Positions 25,267-36,905 of a stretch of DNA of 64,000 bases are shown one piece after another (the first letter of the stretch is position 1; each line of letters begins with the position of its first letter). The notes beneath the pieces were generated by a model that saw nothing but the letters and a program-made list of their open reading frames with translations, searched no databases and had not been told where the DNA came from. Both the position numbers and the translations under genes were made by a program. Location: positions 33,211,251 to 33,275,250 of the forward strand of contig NC_034009.1 in assembly GCF_000346465.2 (NCBI RefSeq). The letters are read 5' to 3'. This stretch comes from Prunus persica. Lineage: Eukaryota; Streptophyta; Magnoliopsida; Rosales; Rosaceae.

Positions 25267-25524
25267 ATAAAAAAAGATGAAAGAAAAAAAAATATTTGAA
25301 ATAGGATATTTATAGTTTGTATAAAAAAAAGAAAAATAAAAAGAAAGGAAGATTAAAATATTAAGAAAAATATAGAAAGGATTGAGAACGGCCAATGTAT
25401 TTCAGAAAAACACGACTTCACTCACATGAAATAGATGTGTGAACACACGAGATACTATTGGGTCTCACGTCTCTATTAGAGAGTTGGTACACAAGTTTGG
25501 TATCTAAAGTTGGTCTCCCTAGCA

Positions 25525-27139
25525 TTTTCCAATTAGATAAAGAGTTCGTGACCTGCAAGCCAGCGATTGTAGGCTCCGTGTCCTCTAAAGCTATGAACAC
25601 GTGTCGTGAGGAAGTATTTCGGCTACACGCGTGTACTTTTATCAATTACTTGGAAAAAGTAAAAGTATTAAAGAATGGGGAAAAGTTGTTCAGCTCAGGG
25701 CCCATGACCCAAGGTTGACTCACTCTTGTGGTGGGTTGCCGTTAATATTTTAACGGGTTTTGGAAAAGCCGCCTTCCCACGTTTCGCGTGCGACTTTGGT
25801 TGGGTTACTTTACTTGGGTATATATGGGACTTGAATATTGCAGTGGGCTTTGGGTTCTCCAGCTGAAAATGAAAATATATTGGGCTAAACCCAAGATATT
25901 TTTAATCGCACTCTAAATTTAGAGGCCCATCTGAATTTGTAGGTTTGGATCACCCTCCTTCAAATCCATAATCCAAATGAGCTTTGCCCTTTGATGGGGT
26001 GCAACTTGTAAGCTTTTTTACAATGCCAAATTAAAGACCCTCAAAATTAAGAATGAGACCAACTAAGAGTTGTAGTTGATTTGATTCCAATTTCCTGATT
26101 TATGGGTAATTTCCTGATTCATGACTTCCTCATTCGTAGTAAATAAGCATGCTTTAAAGTCGATGTTTTATCACGTAGCAAACACGCATAGAAATTAAAA
26201 TATGCCTTTAAAGAGATCCTCTCAATGAGAGAGGGTGTATGAAATCTCCAAGTAATTAATTTGGAATAAACTGAACAATAAATCTAGAATGTAATAGTAA
26301 CACGAACCATTTAGACAGCTAAGCACTCCACCATTGCCTACCTTTTCTGAGTATGCAAACTCAGCCCAATGGTTCCGGAGGAGTTGAGTACTCCTCTGTA
26401 TCTGTATCTCACAATATTTGGAAATTTGAGTAGAATTTTATTGTCTACTTAAATGAAAAGCTGTTCTCACAGTAATAAGTGTTACAGCTGGAGTATATCA
26501 ATTCCCTTTTGAACTCGAAACATACACAGCTAGCGAATTGCAATCTCATAAAATAATTTAGACACAAATTTAGACACGTAGCGTACAATCAAATCATTTC
26601 TGGTGGAAGAATTACAACTTTCAGGTGGGGGATTGAATGAATACTGCCAGCGCACCCAGCGCATGGACTTTGGGGTCGAACTGGTCAATTACCATTCACC
26701 AACCCACTGACGTGGCCAAACAGCGCAGTCCCGTCAGAGATATGCTACTAGTCTAGTAGTGTAGCGAGTTCATACTGGCAGTGTAACAGTCGTACAGCAC
26801 AGCACAATCATAAGACCCAGCCCAGGTGACCCCACCCAACCTACCATTTTAATTCATCTTAACAAATTTTATTGCACTTTTTGTAGAAGAAGTCAGAAAA
26901 TTTTAATAATATTAAAAAACAATATTAATAATTAATTAAGTTGATACATACAGTAGCAGTAGCAGTAGCACTAGCAGGAGCAATCAAATAAACAAATTAA
27001 GTATTCGAGGCGATGAATATCACAGCATATTCAACAGTACCCTAGTGCATTAGTGGACATTTCATCACCCACGATCTGATGAAAACAGAGTTGCTTCTCT
27101 CTAATATCCTTTTTTCGCCTTTTCTTGTATCTTAATTAA
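25525..27139. other. Intergenic region upstream of the nucleoredoxin gene and 3' to the RING-H2 gene
   Basis: AT-rich DNA with only short chance frames. A short CAGTAG/CAGTAGCAG-type run lies near 26950-26985. I recognise no gene or bounded transposon. Confidence 0.45.
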
Positions 27140-27553
27140 TTAGCAGGGATTTTCAGAACAAGTGACAGAGGACTGAGGAAGATCCTGATGAAGTTGGAGT
27201 TTGGCCCTACAAACTGGACAAAAGGAGTGCTTAGAAAGCCAGGTGTCGGCGCATAGCAGATGGAAAGCGTGATTGCAACCGGGAACCAGCCGAGCCACTT
27301 GCTCTCCCTCTATCTCTTCAAGACACACCGCGCACTCCGTCCTCTCCGTCGTCAGCTCTTTCCCTGTGATTTTAGGCAACTTGTCCAGTTCAGAGGCTGA
27401 CAACCCCTTTTGCGAAACCTGCTTCACCGGCAACCGAACCTCGGGCTGCTCCTGGTTATTCGTAGCATACCATAACAGGCAGATGTACACTACGAAAACA
27501 GCGCTGATGGCCACGCTTGGTAGAAGCAGAGCCATAAACACCGAAACAAGCAT
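27140..27553 (-). CDS. ATL23: RING-H2 E3 ubiquitin ligase, ATL23-like
   Basis: Single-exon, 137-residue ATL-family protein. These small membrane E3 ligases bring ubiquitin-loaded E2 enzymes to membrane-associated targets. ATG 27553 opens MLVSVFMALLLPSVAISAVFVVYICLLW, one membrane segment. The juxtamembrane phrase KGLSASELDKLPKI is a GLD-like ATL motif. The RING-H2 reads CAVC, then C-N-H-A-F-H, then C before ADTWLSKHSF and CPVC, so all eight zinc ligands are present, including the two histidines. Its short length, its N-terminus and the ENPC tail match Arabidopsis ATL23 as I remember it. It is divergent from the thioredoxin-fold gene, 863 bp away. Confidence 0.9.
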   Translation of the reverse strand: MLVSVFMALLLPSVAISAVFVVYICLLWYATNNQEQPEVRLPVKQVSQKGLSASELDKLPKITGKELTTERTECAVCLEEIEGEQVARLVPGCNHAFHLLCADTWLSKHSFCPVCRAKLQLHQDLPQSSVTCSENPC

Positions 27554-28416
27554 TTCTTTTCTTTCTCAATGGATCAATTTATTTACGCCAGTATAGGGTG
27601 GCTGGCTTGGCTAGTGGTGGTTGTGGAGAAGCTCAAGTGATGGGTACTGCACTCAACTGGTGGTAGTGTTAACTGCAAAACATATAGCCGAAAATAGGGT
27701 TTTGTAACCTTCTAGAAAACAAAACAAAACAGAAACAGAAAAATAAGTGAAAGCTGGGGAATTAAATATGATTCTTTAGGGAGATGGATCTGAGGTGGGA
27801 AAGTGAGGTGTTGCCGGGGTGGTTTACAGTAACCAAAGGTGACGTGTGTATCGGTTTTTTTGGGTGCGTAACGGCTCCATTTGGAAGGAGATCGATATCA
27901 CGGATACCTCATTTCTCTTTCACTCATTTTCCTTGGCTGGCTCCCTCTTCACGCGTTTCGTATTTCGCAAGTTTTGGAAACTTTTCAAGTCGGCGTGGGC
28001 CCTGATTATGTGCGCTGGGCTCTGCAACACACTTATCCCTGGTTTCGGCTTTCATTATCCACATACACTGCGGGCTACCCGATAGGCCCAAACTTAAAAC
28101 TAATTGGATTTGATTTGAACGTTACCAACCCAATAGATTTTTCCGCATGGTTGCATTGGAAATCTTACCATCTAATTTATCCATAAACCAGGGAAGGTAC
28201 AACGTCTTTCTACTGTTTCATTTTGTCAAAATTCAAGGAAGATACAATTTCAGCGGGCATGAAATAATCAAATCTCTTTCCCAGTAGTCAAAGTAAAATA
28301 ATAAAATAAGGGGAAGAAGTCGTTGCGGTAGCCTGTATGTATATATCTATCCACCGAGTCTTGGTCTAGCAGCTCAGGTGATTTACCTTCCTTGCACAAT
28401 CCGCTCGACGAAAAAA
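27554..28416. promoter_or_regulatory. Divergent intergenic region between the ATL23-like and DsbA-like genes
   Basis: The two genes start back to back, so both promoters must lie in these 863 bp. Open frames at 27784-28186 are short and match nothing. No specific motif can be assigned with confidence. Confidence 0.45.
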
Positions 28417-30236
28417 ATGCAGGAAGGAAAGCACAGAATCCTTATGTTATTACAAACAGCTTGGGTGTTGTTGGTGGTCTTTGTTTTGAAGGGATGTGCA
28501 CAAAACTTACCCCCTGCAAAATACGATGGGTTCGTGTACGACCATCACCTAGTTGACTCGGATTCGATCCTGATTGAAGCGTTCTTCGACCCGGTGTGCC
28601 CAGACAGTAGGGACGCCTGGCCACCCCTCAAAAAAGCCCTCCAGCACTACTCTCCTCGCGTTTCGGTGGTGGTTCACCTGTTACCGTTACCGTAAGTAGA
28701 CAGATTTCTTCATCTCTCTCTCTTTGCTTTTCGGCTCCCCTTTTGTTTTTCAGAAAACGCCTGGGAAAAGATGATAAGAAACAGAACGAAACGATCAATC
28801 AAACAAGCATAGCTTTTGAGAAACCGACTGCATGGCTTAATTTATTATATAAAACGCCAGATTTATGTTTTAACTGGTAGTTATGATTCTCTTTAATTGC
28901 CAATGGCCAATCATTTCTGGGCTTGAATTGAATTCAGATATTATAAAGAAAACTTAAAAGTGAATAAGAAACTTTTAGACTGACCAATTGAATTCACCAG
29001 GGTTAATTTCCAAAATTATTAATTGAGACCTTGGTAAATTTTTCATGATCCTGATTTATCTGCCCATTTGTCTGTCAACTGTTGAAATGTATAGTTTTTT
29101 TCACCTTGCTAAACTTGCTCAGTACTTACAAAATACTCTCGTTTCTGAAACTGCAGTTACCATGACAATGCTTTTGTTAGTTCTCGTGTACTACACATCG
29201 TAAATCAGCTGAACACTTCTGCTACATTCCCATTGTTGGAGTGGTTCTTCAAGAATCAGGTTAACACACACTGGTTTGTTTATAGCATTTTCAAATTCTT
29301 TTTGGGTGCTAATTCTGTACTTCATTTTTCATTTGCTGCGCTGATTAGGCATTGACTTGCACCTCCTGTAGTTCTCCTGATTCTGTACTTGGGTCTTGTA
29401 TATAAATAGTCACATGTGGTGGCTAGCTACTATTGGTCTATCTGAACTAGAGATTAAATTTTGCAGACTGGCTCTCATTCGTTAATTCGCTTTACCATCA
29501 GTCCATCACTCAGCTGTTTTCTTCTTTATTTCTTTATTTTTTTATTTTTTTATAAAGGGAATTAAAGAATGATAATTTACTTGGCTGGATTTCATTCTCT
29601 TATTTCTCCTATGAAGTCTGTTACTTTCATTCATTTGTGTAGAAAAAAGCTTGGTTGCTTGATAGTTTATTAGCCAATGTATTGATGTGTTGTTAACTTG
29701 TTCCACAAAATTCAACAGGAGAAGTATTATAATGTTCAAACTCGCAACCTTTCCAGAGTTGCAGTTGCAAATGACATTGTCAACTCTGTCACAGAAGTAG
29801 TTGGGAACTCCTATCATAGTGACCTTGAATCCGGCCTCAATGACCGGAAAACGGATCTCAAAACAAGGGTTTCCTTCAAGGTAATGTAGTATATGTTCAT
29901 TTCTTTTTTACATATGTTTCAATTGGTGTGATAATTAGGCACATTTTTCAGGATATATTAACTACCAGTGTTTATCAGTATCTTTGATTCATTTTTATTG
30001 TGTTTTGGAATCAATCATCAAGTTTGCGCAATCTGTTTTTTTTATGTTGAATGTCTTTTGACATGCAGTATAGCGCTTCAAGAGGGGTGTATGCAACGCC
30101 TACTTTCTTTCTTAATGGATTTGTATTGCCTGATGCTGGCTCCCCTACAGATTTTAATGGATGGAAAAAAATCATTGACCCATTAATTGGTAATGAGGCG
30201 CCAAAGAACCAGGAAAATCTGCACTTCTTCTTGTGA
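28417..30236 (+). CDS. Secreted thioredoxin-fold (DsbA-like) protein
   Basis: Four exons join in phase: 28417-28691, 29157-29259, 29719-29880 and 30069-30236, giving 235 residues. The N-terminus has a clear signal peptide (hydrophobic LLQTAWVLLVVFVL, then GCAQ). The thioredoxin-like fold shows FDPVCPDSRDAWPPL, where the usual CxxC reads CPDS with only one cysteine, and a cis-proline loop YATPTFFLNGF typical of DsbA-type proteins. It most resembles the plant family of Arabidopsis At1g20225 and At1g76020 (thioredoxin superfamily), whose function I do not know. With one active-site Cys it may act by a monothiol or non-redox mechanism; that is inference. Confidence 0.85.
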
Positions 30237-30445
30237 AGGATGAGCCAATAATTGCTTCAGGTGCTTTGGTTGGTTGAAGAATAAACTCAACAGTGCTGGT
30301 TTCAATAAATGTATAAATGTAAGTCATGGAAATAAATGATCTATGACATTGTTGGAGGGAAGGTGTGTTCATGTGTTTTAAGTTTTCCAATTAGCAATTG
30401 TAAAATAACAGGGAAAAAGGCAGTTTTATCCTTGATTATTTATGG

Positions 30446-30882
30446 GATGTTTACTAATCGTAATGGGACCTAAAATAAAGAGCTGAACTCCGATTACAGA
30501 TTACTCTTTTGTTTACTTCACATAAAGGAATGAAAGAGCAAGCGGTACCCACATAAAATCAGGAATTCAACTATTGATTTTTGAGGAATTGGACTCTTGG
30601 ATCAAGAATTTATCTTTTTAACCCATTATATTCTCACATAAAATTTAAAATTATAAATTTACCATCCACTTTAAACCAATAATTTATTTATAACAAGTAC
30701 ATTTTAGTAATCAAACTAGTTTCAATTCCAATTCATGAGAATTTAGTAAACAACTTATAAGGAATCAATACCATTCTTATCCTGATTCCACATAGTTTAG
30801 TAAACAACTTTAATGGAAATCCATATTCCAACTCCTCCTCAATTTAATTCATCCGAACCCGATTATGAGTTAGTAAAAATGC
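30446..30882. mobile_element. Putative MITE
   Basis: The left end (GGATGTTTACTAATCGTAAT) and the complement of the right end (GGCATTTTTACTAACTCATA) are similar over about 25 bp. The interior repeats phrases such as TTTAGTAAACAACTT and is non-coding. The target duplication is not clear, so the boundaries are approximate. Confidence 0.5.
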
Positions 30883-31034
30883 CATTCAAGTAAAGGTTAT
30901 TGCAGTTAAAGGTATGCACCAACACAATTTTTGATCTACAAACAACGTTTCATATAAGCAAATACTTAACGTCATATGTCATCCACAGCTTGTTCATTTC
31001 CTTCCACCTTAGTTTTGATTGACTTCTAACCTCA

Positions 31035-31115
31035 CAGAAAAACTATCTAGGAGCATAAGGAGGGACTTGAACCCTCAATTTCAACCTGAACATGCCAATT
31101 GATCTAACCCACATT
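31035..31115 (-). mobile_element. tRNA-derived SINE head (remnant)
   Basis: Read on the minus strand there is an A-box-like TAGATCAATTGG (31106-31095), followed about 20 bp later by GGTTCAAGTCC (31073-31063), a good RNA polymerase III B box. The spacing and absence of a cloverleaf suggest a tRNA-derived SINE promoter rather than a working tRNA gene. Confidence 0.45.
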
Positions 31116-31234
31116 TGCGTAGGCTTACTAAATTATGATTTTAATGCATTTTAATAAAAGTTTTTAATTTTTTTTTATTATTAGTATAAAAGTTTAGTTC
31201 TTTAAATTTTTGCAAGTGAATTGAATTTTTTTAA

Positions 31235-31427
31235 AGTGCTGCTAAACGAACCCTAAAATTAATTAGGTACACCATATTATCAAAGTATTTATTGAATTAC
31301 TAATTTACCCTAATATAAAATGACTAAAAATGATATATTGAATTGTGAAACATGACACACATATTTTTAGGGTGTATTTAGATCATGAGGTGTACTCAGT
31401 TAATTTTATGATTCGTTTAGCAGCACT
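31235..31427. mobile_element. 193-bp MITE with 16-bp perfect terminal inverted repeats
   Basis: AGTGCTGCTAAACGAA at 31235-31250 is the exact complement of 31412-31427, and inverted similarity continues inwards (AATTAATTAGGTACACC against GGTGTACTCAGTTAATT). Flanks are T/A rich, with TTTAAA on both sides. A diverged copy of the right end lies near 32285-32347. Confidence 0.75.
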
Positions 31428-33170
31428 CTTTAAAAATCATCTAAAACATGACACCACATATTTTTCCCCTCTTCTTCTCCATCTTAGCATTTGGACATCC
31501 GAACTCTTTTATCTCTCAAAACCAAGCCCAGCAGAACCTCTTCTCCTTTCAATCACTCTTGTTCTCTAAACTTTTTTTTTTTTCCTTTTTCATTTTTCTC
31601 ATCTTTCAATTCAGAAAATTCTCTAAAATATTTGAAGCTCCTTGTAAAACTTGTTTTCTCCATTTTCCCTCCTCAAAAGTAGCCACACGAATCATATTGG
31701 GGCTTATATAAGCAAGCAAGGCAATCAGTGGGGTTTCTTTTGTTTTTGTTTTTTGTGTGTGTGTGTGTGGTCATGAATCAAAGATTTCATTGAAAAAAAG
31801 ACAAAGACTGCAGATAGGCTAACCTTGTCAGTCCCTCGCTGAGAAGGCAATCACAATTGTTTTTCGGTTTTAGATGTTGGATTCATTAAAAATAAAAATA
31901 AAAATCAGACGGCATGAAATACTATGTTTCTTGGGAAAAAAATTTAAAACCCCGAAACTGCAAAATTGAGTACTTTAATAAGAGTGATTCCCTTACTTAG
32001 TATTGCTTATTGTTTGATTTAGCATCAAGAGGAATGAAATCAAAGAATTATGTTGAACGTTTTTGTATCATTAGTTAGATTTAGGATATATCAAAAAGAA
32101 TAATATTGTCCAGATTTTACAGTTAAATTTTTTAAGAATCAAAGTATGGAGAAAAAGGGATCATAGGGAGATCAATGTTGTTGGGTTTTTTTTTTGGCAA
32201 GATAGAGTGTATTAAGGTGTATTGTGGGTAGTTTTGGTAGTTAAATATGGTGTACTTAGTTAATTTTATATTTTAATTTAAATATTACGTTGTACTTAGA
32301 TCATATGATGTACTCAGTTAATTTCAAGGTTCGTTTAGCAATACTCTTCTTTTATTATTTAATGTAATAGACACAGTAAAACTAGTAACTTATGTACTGT
32401 TAATAATTAATTGTTTTAAATTATTGAAATGTATTAAAAGTTATTATTAATATTTTGGTAACATAAAGAAATACCAGCACCGTGTGGACCAGGCTCAACC
32501 CAACCCTGAGGATGGGCTGTATGAGGCCCAGGCCTATGTGAATATTAGTCCGTAGTTGGGCCGGCTCTAAAACAGGAAGGAAGGAAAGAAGGCAGTTTGG
32601 CGAAAGAGCGAGCGAGCCAAGGGAGTAGTAACTGTTTGGAGACATAGGCGGGGGATAAACAAGAGTAAACAAGGTGGTTAGGGTAGTTTTGGAGGATTGC
32701 GGGTTGCGGTGGTATATATATCAAGAGACAATCCCAGTGTGCGAATTAGGGCGTAAAAGAAAATACGAAGCCGTAGAAGAGGGCTCTTTTTTTGTGTGGA
32801 GCGCTACTTATCCTTTTTTGAACACCCACCCACGGTATGTATGTATCCTGAATCATTCAGATCCAACCATACCTCTATTCCCCTCCCTCTCTTTCCCTCG
32901 TCGTCTCTTCTCTCGATTTTTGCTTCACCGCCTACTTTTTGTTTCCTTTTTAATTATTTTCCTTCCGTTTTCTCGAGCTCTTTTCAATATTTGTTTTCTT
33001 CTTTTTCGTGTTGTGTTTTTCTCTTTGGAAATCGGTTCAGCAGTGAGTTTGCAGTTCGTTATTCTTCCTTTCGTTTTCGTTTTCCGTGGATTTTATATTG
33101 CATGATGTATGTATGCCTGCTTTTGACTAAAATAATTTTGCTGTTTTTAAAAACTGCAGCGCGGAAAAAG

Positions 33171-35497
33171 ATGGATCGGTACCAGAGAGTGGAGAAGCCA
33201 AGAGTGGAGACGCCAATTGATGAGAACGAGATTAGGATTACCAGCCAGGGAAGGATGCGCAACTACATTACTTACGCCATGACCCTGCTTCAGGTTTGTC
33301 TCCCCTTAATATTGCCTTCTATTTTTCATTTTTTGCTTTGATTTTCACATTATATGCGAGCTTTGAGATGTATGAAATTGTTTTATCACACATCAAATTG
33401 GATTAAAAAAGAAAAGAATGGTGATTTGTTGGGGATTCTGGTGCAGCGAAATTAAACTCTGTGTTAATTTTCTACCTTGTGGGATATGCAACTAATTATT
33501 GTATTATATACTGTTTATGCAAGTTGAGAATGCTTACTAGCTTAGGTTATGTTAGACCTCTGTTATTTGATGTGATATCTTAGCTTTTTCCTTATCCTCC
33601 TATGCAACGCCTTGCAGGAAAAAGGATCGGACGAAATTGTATTCAAGGCTATGGGGAGAGCTATCAACAAGACTGTAACAATCGTGGAGTTAATTAAGGT
33701 TACATGTCTCATTTTGTATCACTATACTGGTTATCAGACGTTTCAATTTGTGGATTATACTGATGAGATATTAGTGTTACTTCTTTTCAGAGAAGAATTG
33801 TTGGTCTTCATCAGAACACTACAATTGGATCTACCGACATAACTGATATATATGAACCCCTTGAGGAAGGCCTCAACACGTAAGAGTATTTTAAAACTTG
33901 TTTTGAACAACACTGATTCATTTGCAGTATCTCATGAGGGGTAGTAGTTTTGGGCCTTGTCCCTTATGTGTGCTTTTATGCCTCATTTTGTCCCCTTTTT
34001 TTGCTACAGTTTGGAGTCAACAAGGCATGTGTCGATGATTGTGGTAACACTGTCCAAGAAGGAAATAAATACATCTTCTATCGGGTGAGTTTATACCAGT
34101 TACCTCTTTCTTGTTAGGAATAGAACCTAAGGTTGGACTGGAGCTGTGCTATCTTAAGTAAAATGTCTCCTGCTGACCATAGTTGGCTTTATGGAACCAT
34201 ATCACTTGAAATTGTGTAGGATCTCTTATAAGTCTACCCAATTTACAATGGTTCTTGGTATTGAGGACTGCTTGTTTCACACGTTAAGATCTGTTTCATG
34301 GTTTGAGTATGGATGATTAATTTTGTTTTGCCTATACTTTTAGCTGTTTACAAGGATTATAAAGTTGAAGTACTCTCTGAATTGTTGTTATATGTTGATG
34401 CGGTCTGAAATTACGTAGGCTTTTACATAAAAATTTATTTTGATATTTTATATTTTCTTATTGGTCATTGCCATTTTCTTAAGAGATATGTTAACATTTG
34501 GAAGTACTGCTACCATCAGGTACCAGTCACCTTTACCTGCTGAGCTCGTGAAGGCATCGACAGAGATTGATTATGAAGGAGGTAGTGCCAATATATGAGC
34601 CACGTTCATTTGTTTGCCTATTAATTATATTTTCTTCATGTTGTTATTTTACATTTGTAAAACCTTTCTGTTATTTTCAGGGGGCTCACCAAATGGTCGC
34701 GGCCGTGGACGTGGACGTGGCAGAGGAAGGGGAAGGTTTAGAGGTAGTCACTGATGTGATTTGTTAATGTTTTCTACTCTTCAGTTAACTTTTGCTAAAT
34801 ATTTTCTGGTATAGATTCTACGGGCTGTATAATGTTTCTTTGCCAACTTATGCCCTGTAGCCCTTAAAAGTGGTGTGGGATTGTTGCATTAGTTTCTATA
34901 GATGAGGGAGTAAATGTGGTTTGATGAGAACATTATGATGTTTTAAGGTGGTATGATAGGTGGACAGTATGATAGCCTGAATAGGAGTTGGTTTTGGCTA
35001 TAAAACAGGGCTTTTTATGATAATTTGGTTTGATATGGTAATTAATATGTCCGTAATTGCAGGAAATGGCTTTGTGTCAGCTGAATTTGATGATGGAGGT
35101 TACGACCGCAGTCGCAGTAACTTCAGGGGTAGGGGCCGTGGGAGAGGACGTGGTTTCCGAGGCCGTGGAAGGGGAGGGTACAATGGGCCTCAGTTTGATG
35201 GACAACAAGATGGAGAGTACAATGAAGAAGCACCTGCTCAAGGTGGCCATGGTATGTCTGCATGAATTTTCCTTGTATCCAGGCATAAGAGAGTAGTACT
35301 GTGTGCATACACATGGATTCTTTTTCTTGATAGACTATATTGGCAGCTGTATTTAGCCAATTGGATATGTTTATGAATTCCTTCTGATTTCAATATGTGA
35401 TGGGAATTGCTGTGCAGGACGTGGCCGTGGAAGGGGGGGATATCGTGGAAGGGGCCGTGGCTATAGGTCTAATGGGCCGATCCAGGCAACTGCTTGA
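33171..35497 (+). CDS. Alba-domain DNA/RNA-binding protein with RGG tail
   Basis: Eight coding exons join in phase: 33171-33293, 33618-33698, 33791-33879, 34010-34084, 34520-34581, 34681-34743, 35063-35251 and 35418-35497, giving 253 residues. The Alba domain (about residues 18-125) begins NEIRITSQGRMRNYITYAMTLLQEKG and includes the family's KAMGRAINKTVTIVELIKRR. The C-terminal third is a run of Arg-Gly repeats (GRGRGRGRGRGRGRF, RGRGRGGYNG), typical of RNA-binding RGG tails. Long plant Alba proteins bind RNA or R-loops. It resembles Arabidopsis At1g20220 and At1g76010, although it is shorter than I recall for those. A 5'-UTR intron is likely. Confidence 0.9.
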
Positions 35498-36905
35498 GGT
35501 GCAATATGGGTGTCACTGAACATCATGCAAATGGCCATTGTTGTGGCTTGGCAATCTATGTTTACTATCTATCCTTTCTTTCCATGTTGTTTATTTATCA
35601 CTCCGGTATGGCAAACTACTAATATTAACTGTAAGGCATGATCACTGTAGATTTAGTTTAGAGTCCTATGAGGTAATCCCCCCGTTTTGTCATGTAGTTT
35701 AGGTGAGATGTTTGAACAGTTGTAATTTTCCATGTGGATTCATCAGCGTATTCTTTTATTTTTGTTGGGAAATTCTATTGTGTCGAAGGTTTTTTTATTT
35801 TTTTATTATTTCTTTCCTTCCTTTTTGGCTTTGCGAGAACAATATAATGTTTATGGTGTGTGTATCGCCCACATTTTTAACAAACGACGGGCTACGCTAT
35901 GGTGTTTGTGCCAGACTTTACAATTAATTTTAAGCACAGTACGGTTTCGACCAAATTTTTTAAAACACAGTACGGTTTAATTACTAGTCTTATTACGTTC
36001 TTTGTTTGAATCGTATTAGTACGGTTTATAATTAATCTTTAGCCCTAAATAAAGTACTAATTAGTAATTATGACTTAGTAAGGTATGACAATATACATTA
36101 ATATAAGTGACCAAAAAATAGCTTAGCTGTCACTGGATCATTTCTCAACCAAGTCTTCTCACAAAGAAAGTCTTGTAATTTTGGGTGCTATATTTCATGT
36201 CTGGTATGCTTAGATGTGTGACTGTTACGTTGAAATGTATTTGGTTTTTTAGAGCTATTAGTGGATATACATGTTGTGCAATGTCGATGTATCCTATATC
36301 TTCATTAATCCTTTGAGGTTACTATGCATCCATCTTTGTATTAACCCTTTATGGATATTTGGTATTTGTGCCCAATAATTGAATACAATTGTCGCTAATT
36401 GAAAAGAGAAAAAAAAAACACTTTCAAAATTTCACTTTGCAAGTAAATACAATATAAATTTTTTTTTTTTTGATCGAATAAATACAATATAATTATAATG
36501 TTATTGGAAGGTCTTGCAATGGTTGGTTGAAGTGAAAATTTTGGGTTTCGCCATCAAAATCAATAGCACGAAATGGGATCTTGTAGCTTGGCCCAGGGTT
36601 CGCTGGGTGGTTCTGGGCTTCAACGTTTGCTGTTAAGACCATGTTCTGCTTTACGATGAGGCAACGTCCACCGAGAAGCCCGGATAGCGAGTATGCATTA
36701 AAAATAGGTGCAAGCTGCTCTGCTTTTTTCTTTTTCTTTTTTCGTTCTTTTATTTAGTGATATTTAATTTTGGTTCCTCTCAAGTGAAGACTGAAATATG
36801 ACTTGAAGAGAAAGAAAACTTAATAGAAAGAGTGAGTGCGACAAAGAAAAGCAGCAGACGCAGAAGCAGCGAATTCTGGTTGGTAGATGTTAGTGAGGAC
36901 AGAAG
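35498..36905. other. Intergenic region between the Alba and RPN3 genes, with a dispersed repeat
   Basis: It holds the Alba 3' region and the RPN3 promoter. The block 35977-36400 is a dispersed repeat, listed separately. No coding gene is supported. Confidence 0.5.
35977..36400 (+). repeat. Dispersed ~420-bp repeat, copy 1
   Basis: This AT-rich block recurs in inverted orientation at 45462-45875. Shared words include TTAATTACTAGTCTTATTAC and the region around GTAAGGTATGACAAT. I judge identity at roughly 85% by eye. No inverted ends or frame are visible, so the class is unknown. Confidence 0.75.

Larger units (their letters stand above)
24937..25524. mobile_element. MITE with TGCTAGGGAGAC ends, interrupted by repeat DNA and an assembly gap
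   Basis: TGCTAGGGAGAC at 24937-24948 and its exact complement at 25513-25524 are inverted ends. Between them lie a tandem array related to the one at 3179-3554 and a run of N. The right part (about 25380-25524) reads as ordinary MITE interior, so an LTR-type or satellite insertion into the MITE is likely. The target duplication is unclear. Confidence 0.5.
30237..33170. other. Intergenic region with several MITEs, then the Alba promoter and leader
   Basis: It contains the elements listed separately at 30446-30882, 31035-31115 and 31235-31427, plus a second copy of one MITE end near 32285-32347. The Alba leader appears to begin near 32745, after TATATATA at about 32711-32718. It carries a probable 5'-UTR intron with GT at 32835 and AG at 33158-33159. 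No protein-coding gene is supported. Confidence 0.5.
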
